DNA of 62,000 nucleotides from Prorocentrum cordatum (lineage: Eukaryota > Sar > Dinophyceae > Prorocentrales > Prorocentraceae). Where the stretch lies: positions 1-62,000 of the forward strand of contig CAUYUJ010014354.1 in the NCBI GenBank assembly GCA_963575745.1, written 5' to 3'. A program made the translations under genes and the position numbers. Below the pieces are notes generated by a model. That model had not been told where the DNA came from and ran no database searches. It worked only from the letters and a program-made list of their open reading frames with translations. This document shows, piece after piece, positions 9,580 through 19,563 of this stretch (position 1 is the stretch's first letter; each line of letters begins with the position of its first letter).

Positions 9580-10065
9580 TTATGGACGACCGGGGGGGGG
9601 CAGCTGCTTTGGCATTGGCAGCGCGCGCGGCAGGCATCTGGATATCTGGACGAACCGCGGGTGCAGCTGCAGGAAGTTCTTCCTGCCCTCGCACTTCCGC
9701 TCGTTCGCCAGCGAGACCTCCCTGCTTGTTTTGCGTGCTCGGTCGCGCCCGTGTTTCATGTTGCCCACAGCCACCTGGCACTCCATCTGAGAAATGGCCC
9801 CGGCCATGTGTCTCTGGAAAACTGCGCATGGGTCCTTGTTGGTGAACAGCCTCGGGATCGAGGCGCGCACCAACTCCAAGCCTCGCTTCTCGCACTCCGC
9901 GATCGCCTCTTCCTGCGCCATCAAGCGGCGGGCCAACCGCTTCTCATCGGGCACCGCGATCCGCTTGATGCCGCGCTTCTCGCACCTGTCCACGAAGGCG
10001 GCCACGCCCGGCCTGGACAGGAACGGCGTTGAACCTGGGGAAGCAAAAAAAAAACTCCACGACAA
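9580..10065 (-). CDS. Arm ORF, left copy (unknown protein, 161 aa)
   Basis: The protein has a charged globular sequence: EKRGIKRIAVPDEKRLARR near residue 31, then a helix-rich stretch, then LFTNKDPCAVFQRHMAGA and KCEGRKNFLQLHPRFVQISR. I recognise no family. The codons before residue 9 come from a poly-A/T run followed by CCCCAG on the minus strand (AG at 10035-10036), which looks like an intron acceptor, so the real exon probably starts at about 10034 rather than at the listed ATG. The right-arm copy at 11625-12221 is transcribed in the opposite direction; the two proteins differ at roughly one residue in fourteen and share every indel-free block, which supports coding selection or recent duplication. 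Confidence 0.55.
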   Translation of the reverse strand: MSWSFFFASPGSTPFLSRPGVAAFVDRCEKRGIKRIAVPDEKRLARRLMAQEEAIAECEKRGLELVRASIPRLFTNKDPCAVFQRHMAGAISQMECQVAVGNMKHGRDRARKTSREVSLANERKCEGRKNFLQLHPRFVQISRCLPRALPMPKQLPPPGRP

Positions 10066-10333
10066 ATTCGGCGCGCGATTTTGCAGTTATTCGCCGCGGG
10101 GGCGGTGGCAACATGAAGGCGGGGGGGGGCGCTTGCTGTAGCAATTGCGTTGCGTAGCGTCTGGCGTGCTAACAAATCCAGGGTTTCGCGCCGATGGGCG
10201 ATGTTACCTTCGGAAGAGGACGCGACGCGCCACATTCCTCATCCAATGCCCCTGCGGTGTGTGGGGGCGTTGTGGCCCCGCCGTCCTGGGACGTCGTTCA
10301 AGACGAGCGTTTCCTGGACGGTGGGGGGGGTGC

Positions 10334-11435
10334 CGTGTCCATGATAGCGCGTCCAGAAAAAGCTGCCCCCGCGCTGCTTGAGCCCCGAAAAAGCAACGAA
10401 TGGCTACAGTTGGGTGGTCCACGCTTACTTCCTCCGGTTGCCACGGGCCCCCCAGGGGCCCCCGCCGGCCCCCGCTGTCAGTCCGCCGCAGTCTATTTGT
10501 GACTTCTGTCGGGCGACACGAACCTCCACTGGGCCGTCGCCCGTAGGCTGCCCGTACTTCCGCGGCCTCCTGCGGGCCGTCGGCCGCAGGCTGCACGTAC
10601 TTCCGCCGGCTGCCGCCGACCTCCCGCCAACGTCTGTTGGCAAGAGCGCCCGCCTCTCCGCCAGCTCTGGCGGGCCCTCAGCCGGCGGGCCCCGCCTACT
10701 CCCGCCGACTGCCGCCGACCTGCCGCTTGCTCCTGCCAGCGCAAGAGCCCCCCCTTCGAACGGCCCCCACGGACCGTCGGCCAACTTCTGGCGCCGGCCG
10801 CCAGGCCGTGCCAGAAGTCGGTCCAGGACTGACTTCTGGCGCGGGCCCGCGTCGGAAGTCGGTCCAGGACTGACTTCTGGCGCGGGCCCGCGTCGGAAGT
10901 CGGTCCTGGACCCACTTCCGACGCGGGCCCGCGTCGGAAGTCGGTCCAGGACTGACTTCTGGCGCGGGCCCGCGTCGGAAGTCGGTCCAGGACCGACTTC
11001 CGGCGCGCCCTTCTGTCTCCGCCCCAACCCTCGTCGGCGCCGTCGCCGGCGTTGCCCCTGCCGCCCTCTAGCGTTTTCAAGCCTCGGCGGGGGCCGCGCC
11101 CCCCCTCGCGCGTCCTCCTTCCTCCTCGCTGCCCCCTCCCCCAGTTTTCCTCCTCGCCCCCCTCCTCGCCCCATTCCCCCCTTCCCCCGCATCCCCATCC
11201 ACCGCCTAATTGTATTCCTCCTGCTCCTGCTCCTGCTCCTGCTCCTCCTTCCCTCTCCTATCTGCCGCGCCTGCGGCGTTCGGGCACCGCGCAACATATG
11301 TTTGTTTCGTTTTCTGGCGCCCGCGCCATGCCTGCCAGGATGAAGGCGGCTGCCGCGACACGCGCGTCGACGATGACGAACGTGGATGGCGCCAGCGTGC
11401 CGCGGCAGAAGGCACAGATAACGAAGGCGGCCAGG
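10334..11435. other. Spacer between the inverted arms
   Basis: Unique GC-rich sequence between the arms. It holds a Pro/Ala-rich open stretch without family resemblance, the 41-bp tandem repeat at 10820-11005, C-rich tracts at 11080-11210 and a TGCTCC hexanucleotide run at 11217-11255. Only the ORF crossing the right junction (11258-11575) looks protein-like. Confidence 0.6.
10820..11005. repeat. 41-bp tandem repeat
   Basis: Copies start with GGTCCAGGAC at 10820, 10861, 10902, 10943 and 10984. Each contains GACTTCTGGCGCGGGCC followed by CGTCGGAAGTC, an imperfect dyad. A fragment of the same motif precedes the array. Confidence 0.9.
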
Positions 11436-11575
11436 GGCACCCCCCCACCGCCCAGGAAACGCTCGTCTTGAAGAACGTCCCAGGACGGCGGGGCCACAAC
11501 GCCCCCACACACCGCAGGGGCATTGGATGAGGAATGCGGCGCGTCGCGTCCTCTTCCGAAGGTAACATCGCCCAT
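11258..11575 (-). CDS. 105-aa ORF crossing the arm/spacer junction
   Basis: The first ~45 residues (MGDVTFGRGRDAPHSS…, then SWDVLQDERFLGGGG) lie in the right arm and the rest in the unique spacer. The spacer part is hydrophobic (PLAAFVICAFCRGTLAPSTF, then VAAAAFILAGMA) and could form one or two membrane helices. The left arm encodes the same N-terminus on the plus strand from 10194, but that copy changes sequence exactly at the junction (10333). If this is a gene, the left copy was truncated by the rearrangement. Function unknown; the ORF may also be chance. Confidence 0.35.
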   Translation of the reverse strand: MGDVTFGRGRDAPHSSSNAPAVCGGVVAPPSWDVLQDERFLGGGGVPLAAFVICAFCRGTLAPSTFVIVDARVAAAAFILAGMARAPENETNICCAVPERRRRGR

Positions 11576-11624
11576 CGGCGCGAAACCCTGGATTTGTTAG
11601 CGTGCCAGACGCTACGCAACGCAA

Positions 11625-12221
11625 TTGCTACAGCAAGCGCCCCCCCCCCCCGCCATCATGTTTCCACCGCCCCCGCGGCGAAGTACTGCAAAATCGTGCG
11701 CCGAATTTGTCGTCGATTTTTTTTTTGCTTCCCCAGGTTCAACGCCGTTCCTGTCCAGGCCGGGCGTGGCCGCCTTCCTGGACAGGCGCGAGAAGCGCGG
11801 CATCAAGCGGATCGCGGTGCCCGACGAGAAGCGGTTGGCCCGCCGCTTGATGGTGCAGGAAGAGGCGATCGCGGAGTGCGAAAAGCGAAATTTGGAGTTG
11901 GTGCACGCCTCGATCCCAGGGCTGTTCACCAACAAGGACCCATGCACAGTTTTCCAGAGACACATGGCCGGGGCCATTTCTCAGATGGAGTGCCAGGTGG
12001 CTGTGGGCAACATGAAACGCGGACGCGACCGAGCACGCAAAACAAGCACGGAGGTCTCGCTGGCGAACGAGCGGAAGTGCGAGGGCAGGAAGAACTTCCT
12101 GCAGCTGCACCCGCGGTTTGTCCAGATATCCAGATGCCTGCGGCGCGCACCGCCAATGCCAAAGCAGCTGCCCCCCCCCCGGTCGTCCATAATCATTATA
12201 GTCACCACGGCTTTTCTTTGA
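11625..12221 (+). CDS. Arm ORF, right copy (unknown protein)
   Basis: This 198-aa ORF is the mirror copy of the left-arm ORF. The first ~37 residues are translated from a C-run, a Pro-rich stretch and a T10 tract, then CCCCAG (AG at 11735-11736); I think they are intron and that coding starts at about 11737 with the segment leading to FLSRPGVAAF. The conserved core matches the left copy with scattered substitutions. The C-terminus differs because a C10 run near 12171-12180 puts the two copies in different frames (right: SSIIIIVTTAFL). No motif suggests a function. Transcription of the two copies points outward from the spacer. Confidence 0.55.
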   Translation: MLQQAPPPPAIMFPPPPRRSTAKSCAEFVVDFFFASPGSTPFLSRPGVAAFLDRREKRGIKRIAVPDEKRLARRLMVQEEAIAECEKRNLELVHASIPGLFTNKDPCTVFQRHMAGAISQMECQVAVGNMKRGRDRARKTSTEVSLANERKCEGRKNFLQLHPRFVQISRCLRRAPPMPKQLPPPRSSIIIIVTTAFL

Positions 12222-12497
12222 CGCAGTGGCAGGGCCACGCGCGCCTAGACGCACGCCTGTTGCAGTTGCTCCTGCTCATGGTCCTCTTCCTTTGACGGGC
12301 CACGAGTCTCCCCAAATCGTCCCCTTGTTGCATATGCAGTTACCGCAGACATGTGTAATCGATCCCGCATCGTACCATATCTTCTCACTCCACATCCAGC
12401 GGCGCAAGTTTGAGCAAAGTTTCTCGTCATTCGGCCGCCCAGGGCGGCGACCTCAGAGCGGGGAGGGAAAATAACGAATTACCCAACACACACAACG

Positions 12498-12821
12498 ATG
12501 GACTGCACAGGCGCGTGCTGCAGTAGTTTCGCGGAGCTGCTAGGCACAAACTGCGCCCCTGCTTCTGCCGATAAGGAGGGTAGGGGGGGCACGATAGCTT
12601 GCTCGGCGCGGCGCCGAGTAGTCAAACCCTTCACATGCCACGGACTCGGCGCGGGCCAGCCTGCAAACGCAGCACGTTTCACATGTGACGGACTCGGCGC
12701 GAACCTGGGGATGCCTTCGTGGGTGGCGGCCCCAGCAGCGTGCAGTAGCAACGGTAGTTGGTGGGGCAAAACATGTTGGCTCCTTCGGTTCGAGACGCAA
12801 CCTCTAGTTCCAACTACTTAG
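12498..12821 (+). CDS. 107-aa Cys-containing ORF, intact only in the right arm
   Basis: The ORF starts MDCTGACCSSFAELLGTN and contains two related repeats (PFTCHGLGAGQPAN and RFTCDGLGANLG), reflecting a direct repeat of TCACATG…GACTCGGCGCG in the DNA. The mirrored left copy starts MDCTGARCSSFAELLG on the minus strand at 9274 but is broken by the 39-bp and 231-bp insertions. Coding status is uncertain: no family is recognised and composition follows the local repeats. Confidence 0.3.
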   Translation: MDCTGACCSSFAELLGTNCAPASADKEGRGGTIACSARRRVVKPFTCHGLGAGQPANAARFTCDGLGANLGMPSWVAAPAACSSNGSWWGKTCWLLRFETQPLVPTT

Positions 12822-13189
12822 CCCAACAAAAGACACCCGCGCGCTTAAAGGCCGAGCTCGGGCTGCATGTGAAGAGGCACGTAGAAGGCTCAAACGCCCT
12901 TGGCTCGCACCGCCTACTGCAGGGCAGAGTGGGAAGGAGGATCAAGCGCCACTTGCCCTGGCACCCCTGAGCGAAGGCCGCGTCGCGCGTAATCATACCT
13001 TCCAATGGCGGGCGCGCCAAGCTGCTAGTTTGACGCCGAAGCTATTTGAAACCCGCGCGCGGCCATTTTCAAAACCACCATGAACCATTGTCAACTTCAG
13101 CACCGCACGGCCCGCAACCGGCTTAGAACCATGAGAAAACCATTTTCATCATTCTTAATATGATCCCCGACATGCCCGTGACCCTATCC

Positions 13190-15065
13190 AAGTGCCCGGA
13201 CGCCCGGAAGGGTGTCGGGGCGTCCAGGTGCCCGGGTGCCCGGGTGCCCGGGTGCCGCCTGGGTGTCCGGGCGTCACCGGGTGTCCGGGTACCCGGGTGT
13301 CCGGGTGCCCGGGTGCCCGGGTGCCCAGGCGCCCGGGTGCGCGGGTGTCCGGGCGTCCGGGGATCCGGGCGTCCAGGTGTCCGCGCGTCCGGGCGTCCGG
13401 GCGCCCGGGCGTCCGAACGTCCGGGTGCCCGGGCGTCCGGGTGCCGGGTTGTCCGGGTGTCCGGGTGTCCGGGTGTCCGGATGTCCGGGTGTCCGGGTGT
13501 CCGGGCGCGGCGTCCGGGCGTCCGGGCGTCCGGGCGTCCGGGTGCCCGGGTGTCCGGGTGTCCGGGTGTCCGGGTGCCTGGGCGTCCGGGCGTCCGGGTG
13601 TCTGGTGTCCGGGTGTTCGGGTGCCAGGGTGCCCGCGGGTGCCCGGGTGCCCGGGTGCGTGGGTGTCCGGGCGTCCGGGCGTCCGGGCGCCCGGGTGTCC
13701 GCGCGTCCGGGCGTCCGGGTGCCCGGGCGTCCGAGCGTCCGGGTGCCCGGGCGTCCGGGTGCCGGCCGGGGTGTCCGGGTGTGCAGGTGTGTCCGGGTGC
13801 CCGGGTGTCCGGGTGCGTCCTGGGCCCCCGGGCCGCCCGGAGTGCCCGCGGGCGCCCGGTCGCCCGGGTGCCCGTGTGTCCTCGGGCGTCCGGGTGTCCG
13901 GGTGGCCCGGGCGTCCCTGGGCGTCCGGGTTTCTGGTGTCCGGGTGTCCGGCGCCCGGGTGCCCTGGTGCCCATGGTGTCCGGGTGCCGGGTGTCCGGTG
14001 TCGTGTGTCCGGTGTCCCCGGGTTCCCGGGCGTCCGGGCGGTCCGGGCGTCCGTGTTCACGGGCCCGGTGTCCGGGTTGTCCGGGTGTCCGTTGCCCGGG
14101 CTTCCGGTTCGTCTGGGTGCCCGGGTGTCCGCGGGTGCCCGGGTGCCCGAGGTGCCCAGGTGCCCTGTTGCGTGGTTGTGCCGCTTTCCGGGCGGTCGGC
14201 GTCCGGTGTCCGCGCGTCTGTGCGTCCGAGGGCCGCGGAGCGTTCCGACGCGAGGTGCCGAGGGCGTCCGGGTGCCGGGTGTCCGGGTGCCCGGGTGCCC
14301 AGGTGTCCAGGTGTCCGGGTGTCCGGGTGTCCGGGTGTCCGGGCGTCCGGGCGTCCGGGCGTCCGGGCGTCCGGGTGCGCGGGTGTCCGGGTGTCCGGGT
14401 GTCCGGGTGCCCGGGCGTCCGGGCGTCCGGGTGTCCGGGTGTCCGGGTGTCCGGGCGTCCGGGTGCCCGGGTGCCGCGGGTGTCCGGGTGTCCAGGTGTC
14501 CGGGTGTCCGGGTGTCCGGGCGTCCGGGCGTCCGGGCGTCCGGGCGTCCGGGTGCCCGGATGTCCGGGTGTCAGGGTGTCCGGGTGCCCGGGTGCCCGGG
14601 CGTCCGGGCGGGTGTCCGGGTGTCCGGGTGTCCGGGTGCCCGGGTGCCCGGGTGCCCGGGTGCGTGGGTGTCCGGGCGTCCGGGCGTCCGGGCGTCCGGG
14701 CGTCCGGGTGTCCGCGCGTCCGTGTAGCCACGGGCGTCCCGCGCGTCCGGGTGCCCGGGCGTCCGGGCGCCGGGGTGTCCGGGTGTCCGGGTGTCCGGGT
14801 GTCCGGGTGTCCGGGTGTCCGGCCGGGTGTCTGGGCGTCCGGGCGTCCGGGCGTCCGGGCGCCCGGGTGCCTGGGTGTCCGGGTGTCCGGGTGTCCGGGT
14901 GCCCGGGCGTCCGGGCGTCCGGGTGTCCGGGTGTCCGGGTGTCCGCGCGCCCGGGTGCCCGGGTGCCCGGGTGTCCGGGTGCCCGGGTGTCCGGGTGTCC
15001 GGGTGTCCGGGTGTCCGGGCCGGCGCCCGGGTGTCCGGGTGCCCGGGCGGGCGCCCGGGCGGAGG
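13190..15065. repeat. 10-bp satellite, long array (~1.9 kb)
   Basis: About 185 copies of a decamer of type GGGTGTCCGG with variants GGGCGTCCGG and GGGTGCCCGG. Runs of the same variant alternate in blocks, suggesting local amplification. A slightly degenerate stretch lies at 13780-14270. The array is open in several frames on both strands and yields ORFs up to 680 aa of Pro/Gly/Arg/Thr repeats that I reject as genes. Confidence 0.95.
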
Positions 15066-15472
15066 AATAGTCAGATTGTGGCGGCTGGTGGGTGGCGGGC
15101 GGGCTGTGGGCGGGCAGGCGGGCGGGCGGCTGGCAACGGGCGCGGGGAACGACGACGCGCCCCACGTAAGACAGAGCGCCTCACAAGCTCGCCGTTTTGA
15201 CTCGGAACCACATGTCTCAGGTGAGCCCGAACGTGGGCCATGCAAAGGAAGACCAGATGACGCGCTCAACGCGCTAATATACCTCACCCGATGATATTGA
15301 AACATGTACCTGCTCCATCTGTGCAAAGGCAGAGTGCACAGGGAGGGGGGGGCGATAGTGAAAAGTGAATGAGAACGTTGAGAAATAAGAGCGGCGGCTG
15401 GCAACTGATGAAGGGACAAACGGGGGGGCCTAATCCTATGGCAACTCGCACTCGCCATGCGCGGACCTGGTC
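15066..15472. other. Post-satellite interval
   Basis: GGCGGGC-rich sequence followed by more complex DNA (15180-15470) with a G8 run at 15350. No convincing ORF. It may be the 3' part of the minus-strand gene beginning at 16036. Confidence 0.35.
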
Positions 15473-16036
15473 TCATGGCGCCTGGTTCTCGGGCGAAGCG
15501 ATGGGCAGCACCGCGCCGCGATGTCCCGCATGCGGCTGCGCGTCCAGCGAGGGCTCGGCCGCGACGGTCTCGGCGATGGGCACAGCCGCGGCCGCGCGGC
15601 CAGTGGGGTTCAAAGGCTGGGCGTCGAGCAAAGCGCGGCGCTGGTCGTCCCGCGCAGCGTCGGCCATAGCGACGGCGTGGAAGGACTGCGGCATCGGCCT
15701 GGAATCCTGAAGAGGGATGGCCCTTCTGTACGACGGTGGTAAACGGATGGGCTCTGGCAGAGACGCGAACACAACATCGCAAACACATGGGAAATAATCG
15801 CACCGCATGCATGTCCGCGCGCTCCTCGGGCCGACGAAAGCGTCAGGGTGGTAATGCGGGGTCTGAACATCCTCCTCCGCCTCCACTGACTCGGCCCAGC
15901 GCGGGCTGGCGTCAGTCAGCGCGGCCATCGAGCTCCTTAGCCCGAGCGCAACCTCGACTCGGCGCAGCCGCTCGTCGATCTCGATGGCCCTGTCCTCAAC
16001 CTCAGCGATGGTCTGGAAAGCCTGCGCCCTGCCCAT
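15473..16036 (-). CDS. Hypothetical 187-aa protein with coiled coil and Cys cluster
   Basis: Residues 1-35 (AEVEDRAIEIDERLRRVEVA) form a heptad-rich helix. A CMRCDYFPCVC cluster near residue 75 could bind metal, and the C-terminal third is Ala-rich. I recognise no family. The first codons (GATGGGCAGGGCGCAG before GCTTTCCAG on the minus strand) resemble an intron acceptor, so the true exon may start a few codons in and join the short ORF at 16188-16433. It lies downstream of the large transposase-like ORFs on the same strand and might belong to that element. Confidence 0.5.
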   Translation of the reverse strand: MGRAQAFQTIAEVEDRAIEIDERLRRVEVALGLRSSMAALTDASPRWAESVEAEEDVQTPHYHPDAFVGPRSARTCMRCDYFPCVCDVVFASLPEPIRLPPSYRRAIPLQDSRPMPQSFHAVAMADAARDDQRRALLDAQPLNPTGRAAAAVPIAETVAAEPSLDAQPHAGHRGAVLPIASPENQAP

Positions 16037-16187
16037 CCCGCCGCTCGAGGTGGGCGGGCAGGGCGGCGTGGCGGAAGGAGGTCGTCAGGGGAAGGCTTGG
16101 GGCGGGCAAGGGGAAGCGGGCTGGCGATCAAGAGCGGGAGCGGGAAGCGGAACTGGGCGGAGAAAGAGCGGGCGATTACCTGGAGAA

Positions 16188-16433
16188 CTAATGTCCCCCC
16201 TCCCCGTCCGTGTCCATCTCCCTGGCGAGCTGCGCCAACTGCTGGCGCTGCGATGCCCCGTCGCTGCGGCCGTGCGCGCGGGGTGGGCTCCTCGATCGGG
16301 AGCCGCGCGGCATGCTGCCTGCGCGTGCGCCAGCGGGCATGGCCGCGTCGAAGTCGAGCGGGGCGTCGGGCTGGGCGCCGCGCAGGCCGCCGAAGGACGG
16401 GGCGTCGCCCTCGCGAGCGCCCGAGCCCGCCAC
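16188..16433 (-). CDS. 81-aa ORF, possible upstream exon
   Basis: A small ORF (MAGSGAREGD…) with an Arg/Ser-rich stretch (GSRSRSPPRAHGR) and a short helix with SQRQQLAQLAREMDTD. It ends about 150 bases before the 15473-16036 ORF on the same strand, and GT/AG-type sites exist between them (for example AGGTAAT at about 16170). No homology recognised. Confidence 0.3.
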   Translation of the reverse strand: MAGSGAREGDAPSFGGLRGAQPDAPLDFDAAMPAGARAGSMPRGSRSRSPPRAHGRSDGASQRQQLAQLAREMDTDGEGGH

Positions 16434-16931
16434 CGCGAGCTGAGCGTCGGGCTAGAGAGCCGAAATCGCTACGGACGGCGCCACTGCATCGGCACGCCGG
16501 CTATGCGAACCACCCCCAACAATCGAACCAAACTATATTGCACGGAGGAGCTCCGATGTGGCCCTGGACGTGCCAAACGGTGTCGGGTAACAAAACTACC
16601 TGCCGATCCCGAGACGGCCTGGCCCTGCTCTCCGCACGAATGCACGCGCCCATCGCACGCACCGAGGAGGCGAGGACGATGCCTGGGAAACGACGGACGG
16701 GACGACGAACGACATCAGGGTGATGGAAGAGGGAGGCTGCGGGAATGGCGATGGATAACACAGTCAGTGCTATGAGGGCGAGGGGTGGAGGCGGCGACGA
16801 GCATGGAGACGAGGATGAGGATACGGGGAGGGGGTGGTTGGTGGCATATCAACGCCCTTCCCACGGCCCCCATCTGAGCATCGCCGCATGCGCCCTCGCG
16901 CCCCAGGGACGAGTTGCACTGCTACGCTGGA
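16434..16931. other. Interval without a supported gene
   Basis: Only short ORFs on either strand, none with family resemblance. There is a GGGAGG-type stretch at about 16790-16845. Confidence 0.35.
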
Positions 16932-18014
16932 TCAAACAACCCTTTCACTCACGGCATCCAAGCAGGAACGATGATAACCCAAGTTGAACGCTGTCACTGA
17001 GCAATGCCGCTCCCCGCCCCTGCCCGCCTCTCGTGCCTCATCGACCGCGTCGATGAGGTCCTCGAGCTCCCCCTCATGGATGTCGGCGTGGTCGATGTCG
17101 CCGCCGACGCGCCCCCCCTCGCCGCCGCCCTCCTGGTCGTCGCCGCGGTCGTCCACGACGTCCTCACCGACGGTCTCGCACGGCCCCTCGGGCGCCTCAG
17201 CAGCGCTGGCGGCGGCGCGGCCGCCTGGGCGCGGCCACATATCATAAGCTGGGAACCCACGCAGCGGCACCACGGGCACCGTATGCGGCGCGATGCTCAC
17301 GATGGCCCTGTGTGAATACTCCACGATGTAGGCCGACACCGACCAGCGAGGGCACTCCATCAAGCACTTCAACGCGGCGAAGCAAGACTTGAACTTAAGG
17401 AGAGATTTGATGTAAACACGATCGGGTCTCGGCGGCAACTCGTTCAATGACCGCACGGGCTCAACTTCCATGAACGTCGGCAGATATGGAGACCAATACA
17501 TGAGGCCAATATGGTACCATACCTCCGCATGCGGAATATCATCGCCTGCGTCGCCGAGGTCTCGCCCAGTCAGCTTGACCACTAGCCTCCCATCGTTCAC
17601 CATCGAGCGCTCGGTGGACCCAGGGCGCGTGACGAGCCTCAAGAATGTCAAAAAGCGTGCGATCCGATTCGATAAGTCCCTGCCCGCGCCTGTGCACACG
17701 CACATCTCAGCAGCGCAACACTTGAGGTACTCAGCGTGCCGCAGACCAGGTTGTTCTTTCGGCCCCGCTGCGTGGGTGATGAAGTCATGGGCCCAATCGT
17801 TGAACGCCTCCAATGCGCTGCAGAGGCCGCTGGACTTGTACCTCGGCGATGCCCACGCCAATGCCCGCCCGACATCGTCACATGTCAAAGTTCGGCTCGA
17901 GCACCCGCAACTTCCCCGACGCTGGGACCGCCACGAAGCTGCCAGAGAATCCCCCCAAACAACGCCCCATCTGGTCAACTTGGCACTTGCCCTTGCCGCC
18001 TCTGAACTCGCCAA
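16932..18014 (-). pseudogene. C-terminal part of a large transposase-like gene
   Basis: From about residue 50 onward this 360-aa ORF reads as a coherent protein (DDVGRALAWASPRYKSSGL…, EVWYHIGLMYWSPYLPTF, SVSAYIVEYSHRAIVSIAP), matching in my recollection the C-terminus of the dinoflagellate multicopy family whose front part lies at 18160-21517. The preceding residues are in a wrong frame: another frame (18096-17878) ends SGKLRVLEPNFDM at a stop, and joining it to the present frame around 17880 restores continuity, which implies a one-base shift. The tail is acidic (DDRGDDQEGGGEGG) and ends LDAVSERVV. Function inferred only as transposon-related. Confidence 0.5.
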
Positions 18015-18159
18015 TCCGACCAGCCCTCAGGGCGACAGGTAATCTCCCGAGATCAATGCTTCCCCTGGTTGACGCCCCCGCCCCCCCCCTTACCACTTCC
18101 CCTGGATCTAGACTCTAGACAGGGGAGGGTGGCAGCAAGCGGTCCGAGGGCCCTCTTCG

Positions 18160-18470
18160 CTAATTGACATTGTCACGGCTGACGCCCCTCACCATGATCG
18201 TGGCCCCCGAGGGGGGGGCGCCATCGTGACGTGCCCCTCCATCGTTTCCCCGATGGCGTCTAAGATGCCCCCAAGCGGCGCCCCAGGTCCCCCAAGGTGC
18301 CTCCCGAATAACCTGAGCGCCCCAATGGCGCCCAAGTGGCTGACCCCAGGACGGAACCCAAGGTGACCCTGAGTGTGCCCAGAGACGGCTCAAGAGACCT
18401 CCAAAGCCTCCGAGATGTCTTCCTTGAAGCCATCTGGGTCGCTTTGGAGGCCTCTGGGTTGGGCAGGCGG
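18160..18470. other. Degenerate C/G-rich insertion-like stretch
   Basis: Inside the transposase-like gene, the frame continues here as Gly/Trp/His-rich low-complexity sequence made of loose GGCGCCC / CCCAAG repeats, unlike the protein on either side. It may be an insertion or an intron. Confidence 0.4.
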
Positions 18471-19563
18471 TGCGCGGGGCGTGAAGGATTGCCTTGATGT
18501 CCTCGTGCAATTGCTTCTCATCCTGTTCCCGCCGCGCCCTGACAACTGCGCGGCAGGAAATGAGCGCCTCGTCCAACGACGGGATGTTCTCGCCCCTATT
18601 GCGCAAGACCGTGTCAGTTGGATTGAGCTCGATATCTCGCATGGCGTGATGCGAGATCTTGGCACGCTTCGTCAACTTCATCGCATCGCTTCGCGTCGGA
18701 CCGAAGGAGGAGCAGAAGTCTGACGATCCACTCCTGGCAACACTAGTCGCAGCTTCACCGATCGCCTTCAACCTTGCCTTCTCGTCGGGCGGCAAGTTGT
18801 AGTACTCCACGGACCACGCTGCAAAGTCGGCCTTGCCGTTGCTCTCCAACAACTTCTGTCTACAAAATGCTCTCCACGGCCCGCCAGACCCCTTGGAGTG
18901 CGATCGAACCTGGTCGCCAGTCTCAAGCTTATCTGGGGTGCAAGGCTTCAATTCGTCAACGAGCTGCTGGCGAGATACCCTCGTTCGGGCTTGGTTGAAC
19001 ACCCAGTCGTTCGACATGTCCTGGAATGAGACCTGCGGAAGGTGATTCGGTTTAGACTCAACGGTTCTCCTAATCCTGGCGAAAGCTCGTTCTTGCGGCC
19101 CGTTGTCGCAAACCCACTTCAACATGAAACTGAAAATCTTGGCGTCGCACACGTCGCCCTGCAAATCAGGATGGTCCGAAATGATTTGTAAGGAAATCTG
19201 GTCCATCAAATGTTTTGACATCTTGCTCACTGCCTCCTTCGTCTCAGGCCGCTCCAACACGCGGAGCAATATCCAAGGGAATCCTCGCCGCTCAGCACGC
19301 CAGACGTACTCAACTGCGCACCCCAATCGAGATAACGTCTGGAAGGCAACCGCCCTAAACTCAACGCTGTTGCAGTCCTCTGGCACGCGCGTCCACATCA
19401 GCCCAACTGTAAAAAAGCCGCTCAAGTCTGTCGTAGCAGGGCGCCTCCACGTCACCCCGAGCCAGCACCAGCGGCGCGAAGTCGCGCGCCAGCAAGTCCA
19501 TCGAGCCCGCCTGAATGCTGCGAGCTGCCTTCGCCGTCTCGCGCCGCTCGAAGGTCGGGCCAT
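18160..19563 (-). pseudogene. Middle part of the transposase-like gene (frame-shifted)
   Basis: The first ~55 residues of this 467-aa ORF are the wrong-frame image of the upstream ORF; genuine sequence starts at about TVGLMWTRVPEDCNSVEFRA. It continues with an HMG-box-like helical segment (GGPWRAFCRQKLLES, then AWSVEYYNLPPDEKARL near residue 255) and a basic stretch with KRAKISHHAMRDIE. The last ~90 residues come from the degenerate insert. The switch from the upstream frame occurs at an A6 run (plus-strand 19411-19416), consistent with a single-base indel, either real or a sequencing error. HMG-like is inference from the WRAF and EYYNLP pattern. Confidence 0.5.

Larger units (their letters stand above)
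8144..10333 (+). repeat. Left arm of a large inverted duplication
   Basis: From the 10-bp satellite at 8150-8322 through to GGACGGTGGGGGGGGTGCC near 10330, this arm is the reverse complement of 13200 down to 11436. Short stretches compared by eye differ by a few percent (for example one third of the way in, around 9380-9560, four mismatches in about 170 bases). The arm carries two insertions absent from the right arm (231 bp at 8904-9134 and 39 bp at 9181-9219). It includes the minus-strand ORF at 9580-10065. Confidence 0.9.
11436..13200 (-). repeat. Right arm of the large inverted duplication
   Basis: Reverse complement of 8320-10333 without the two left-arm insertions. Its outer end passes through ATGAGAAAACCATTTTCATC and GACATGCCCGTGACCCTATC into the 10-bp satellite, exactly as the left arm does in mirror image. 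Confidence 0.9.

Noticed and set aside
13123-15812. ORFs of 300-680 aa on both strands over the decamer array
   Set aside because: They encode only TPGHPD- or GVRVSGCPG-type repeats dictated by the 10-bp unit and are open in several frames at once.
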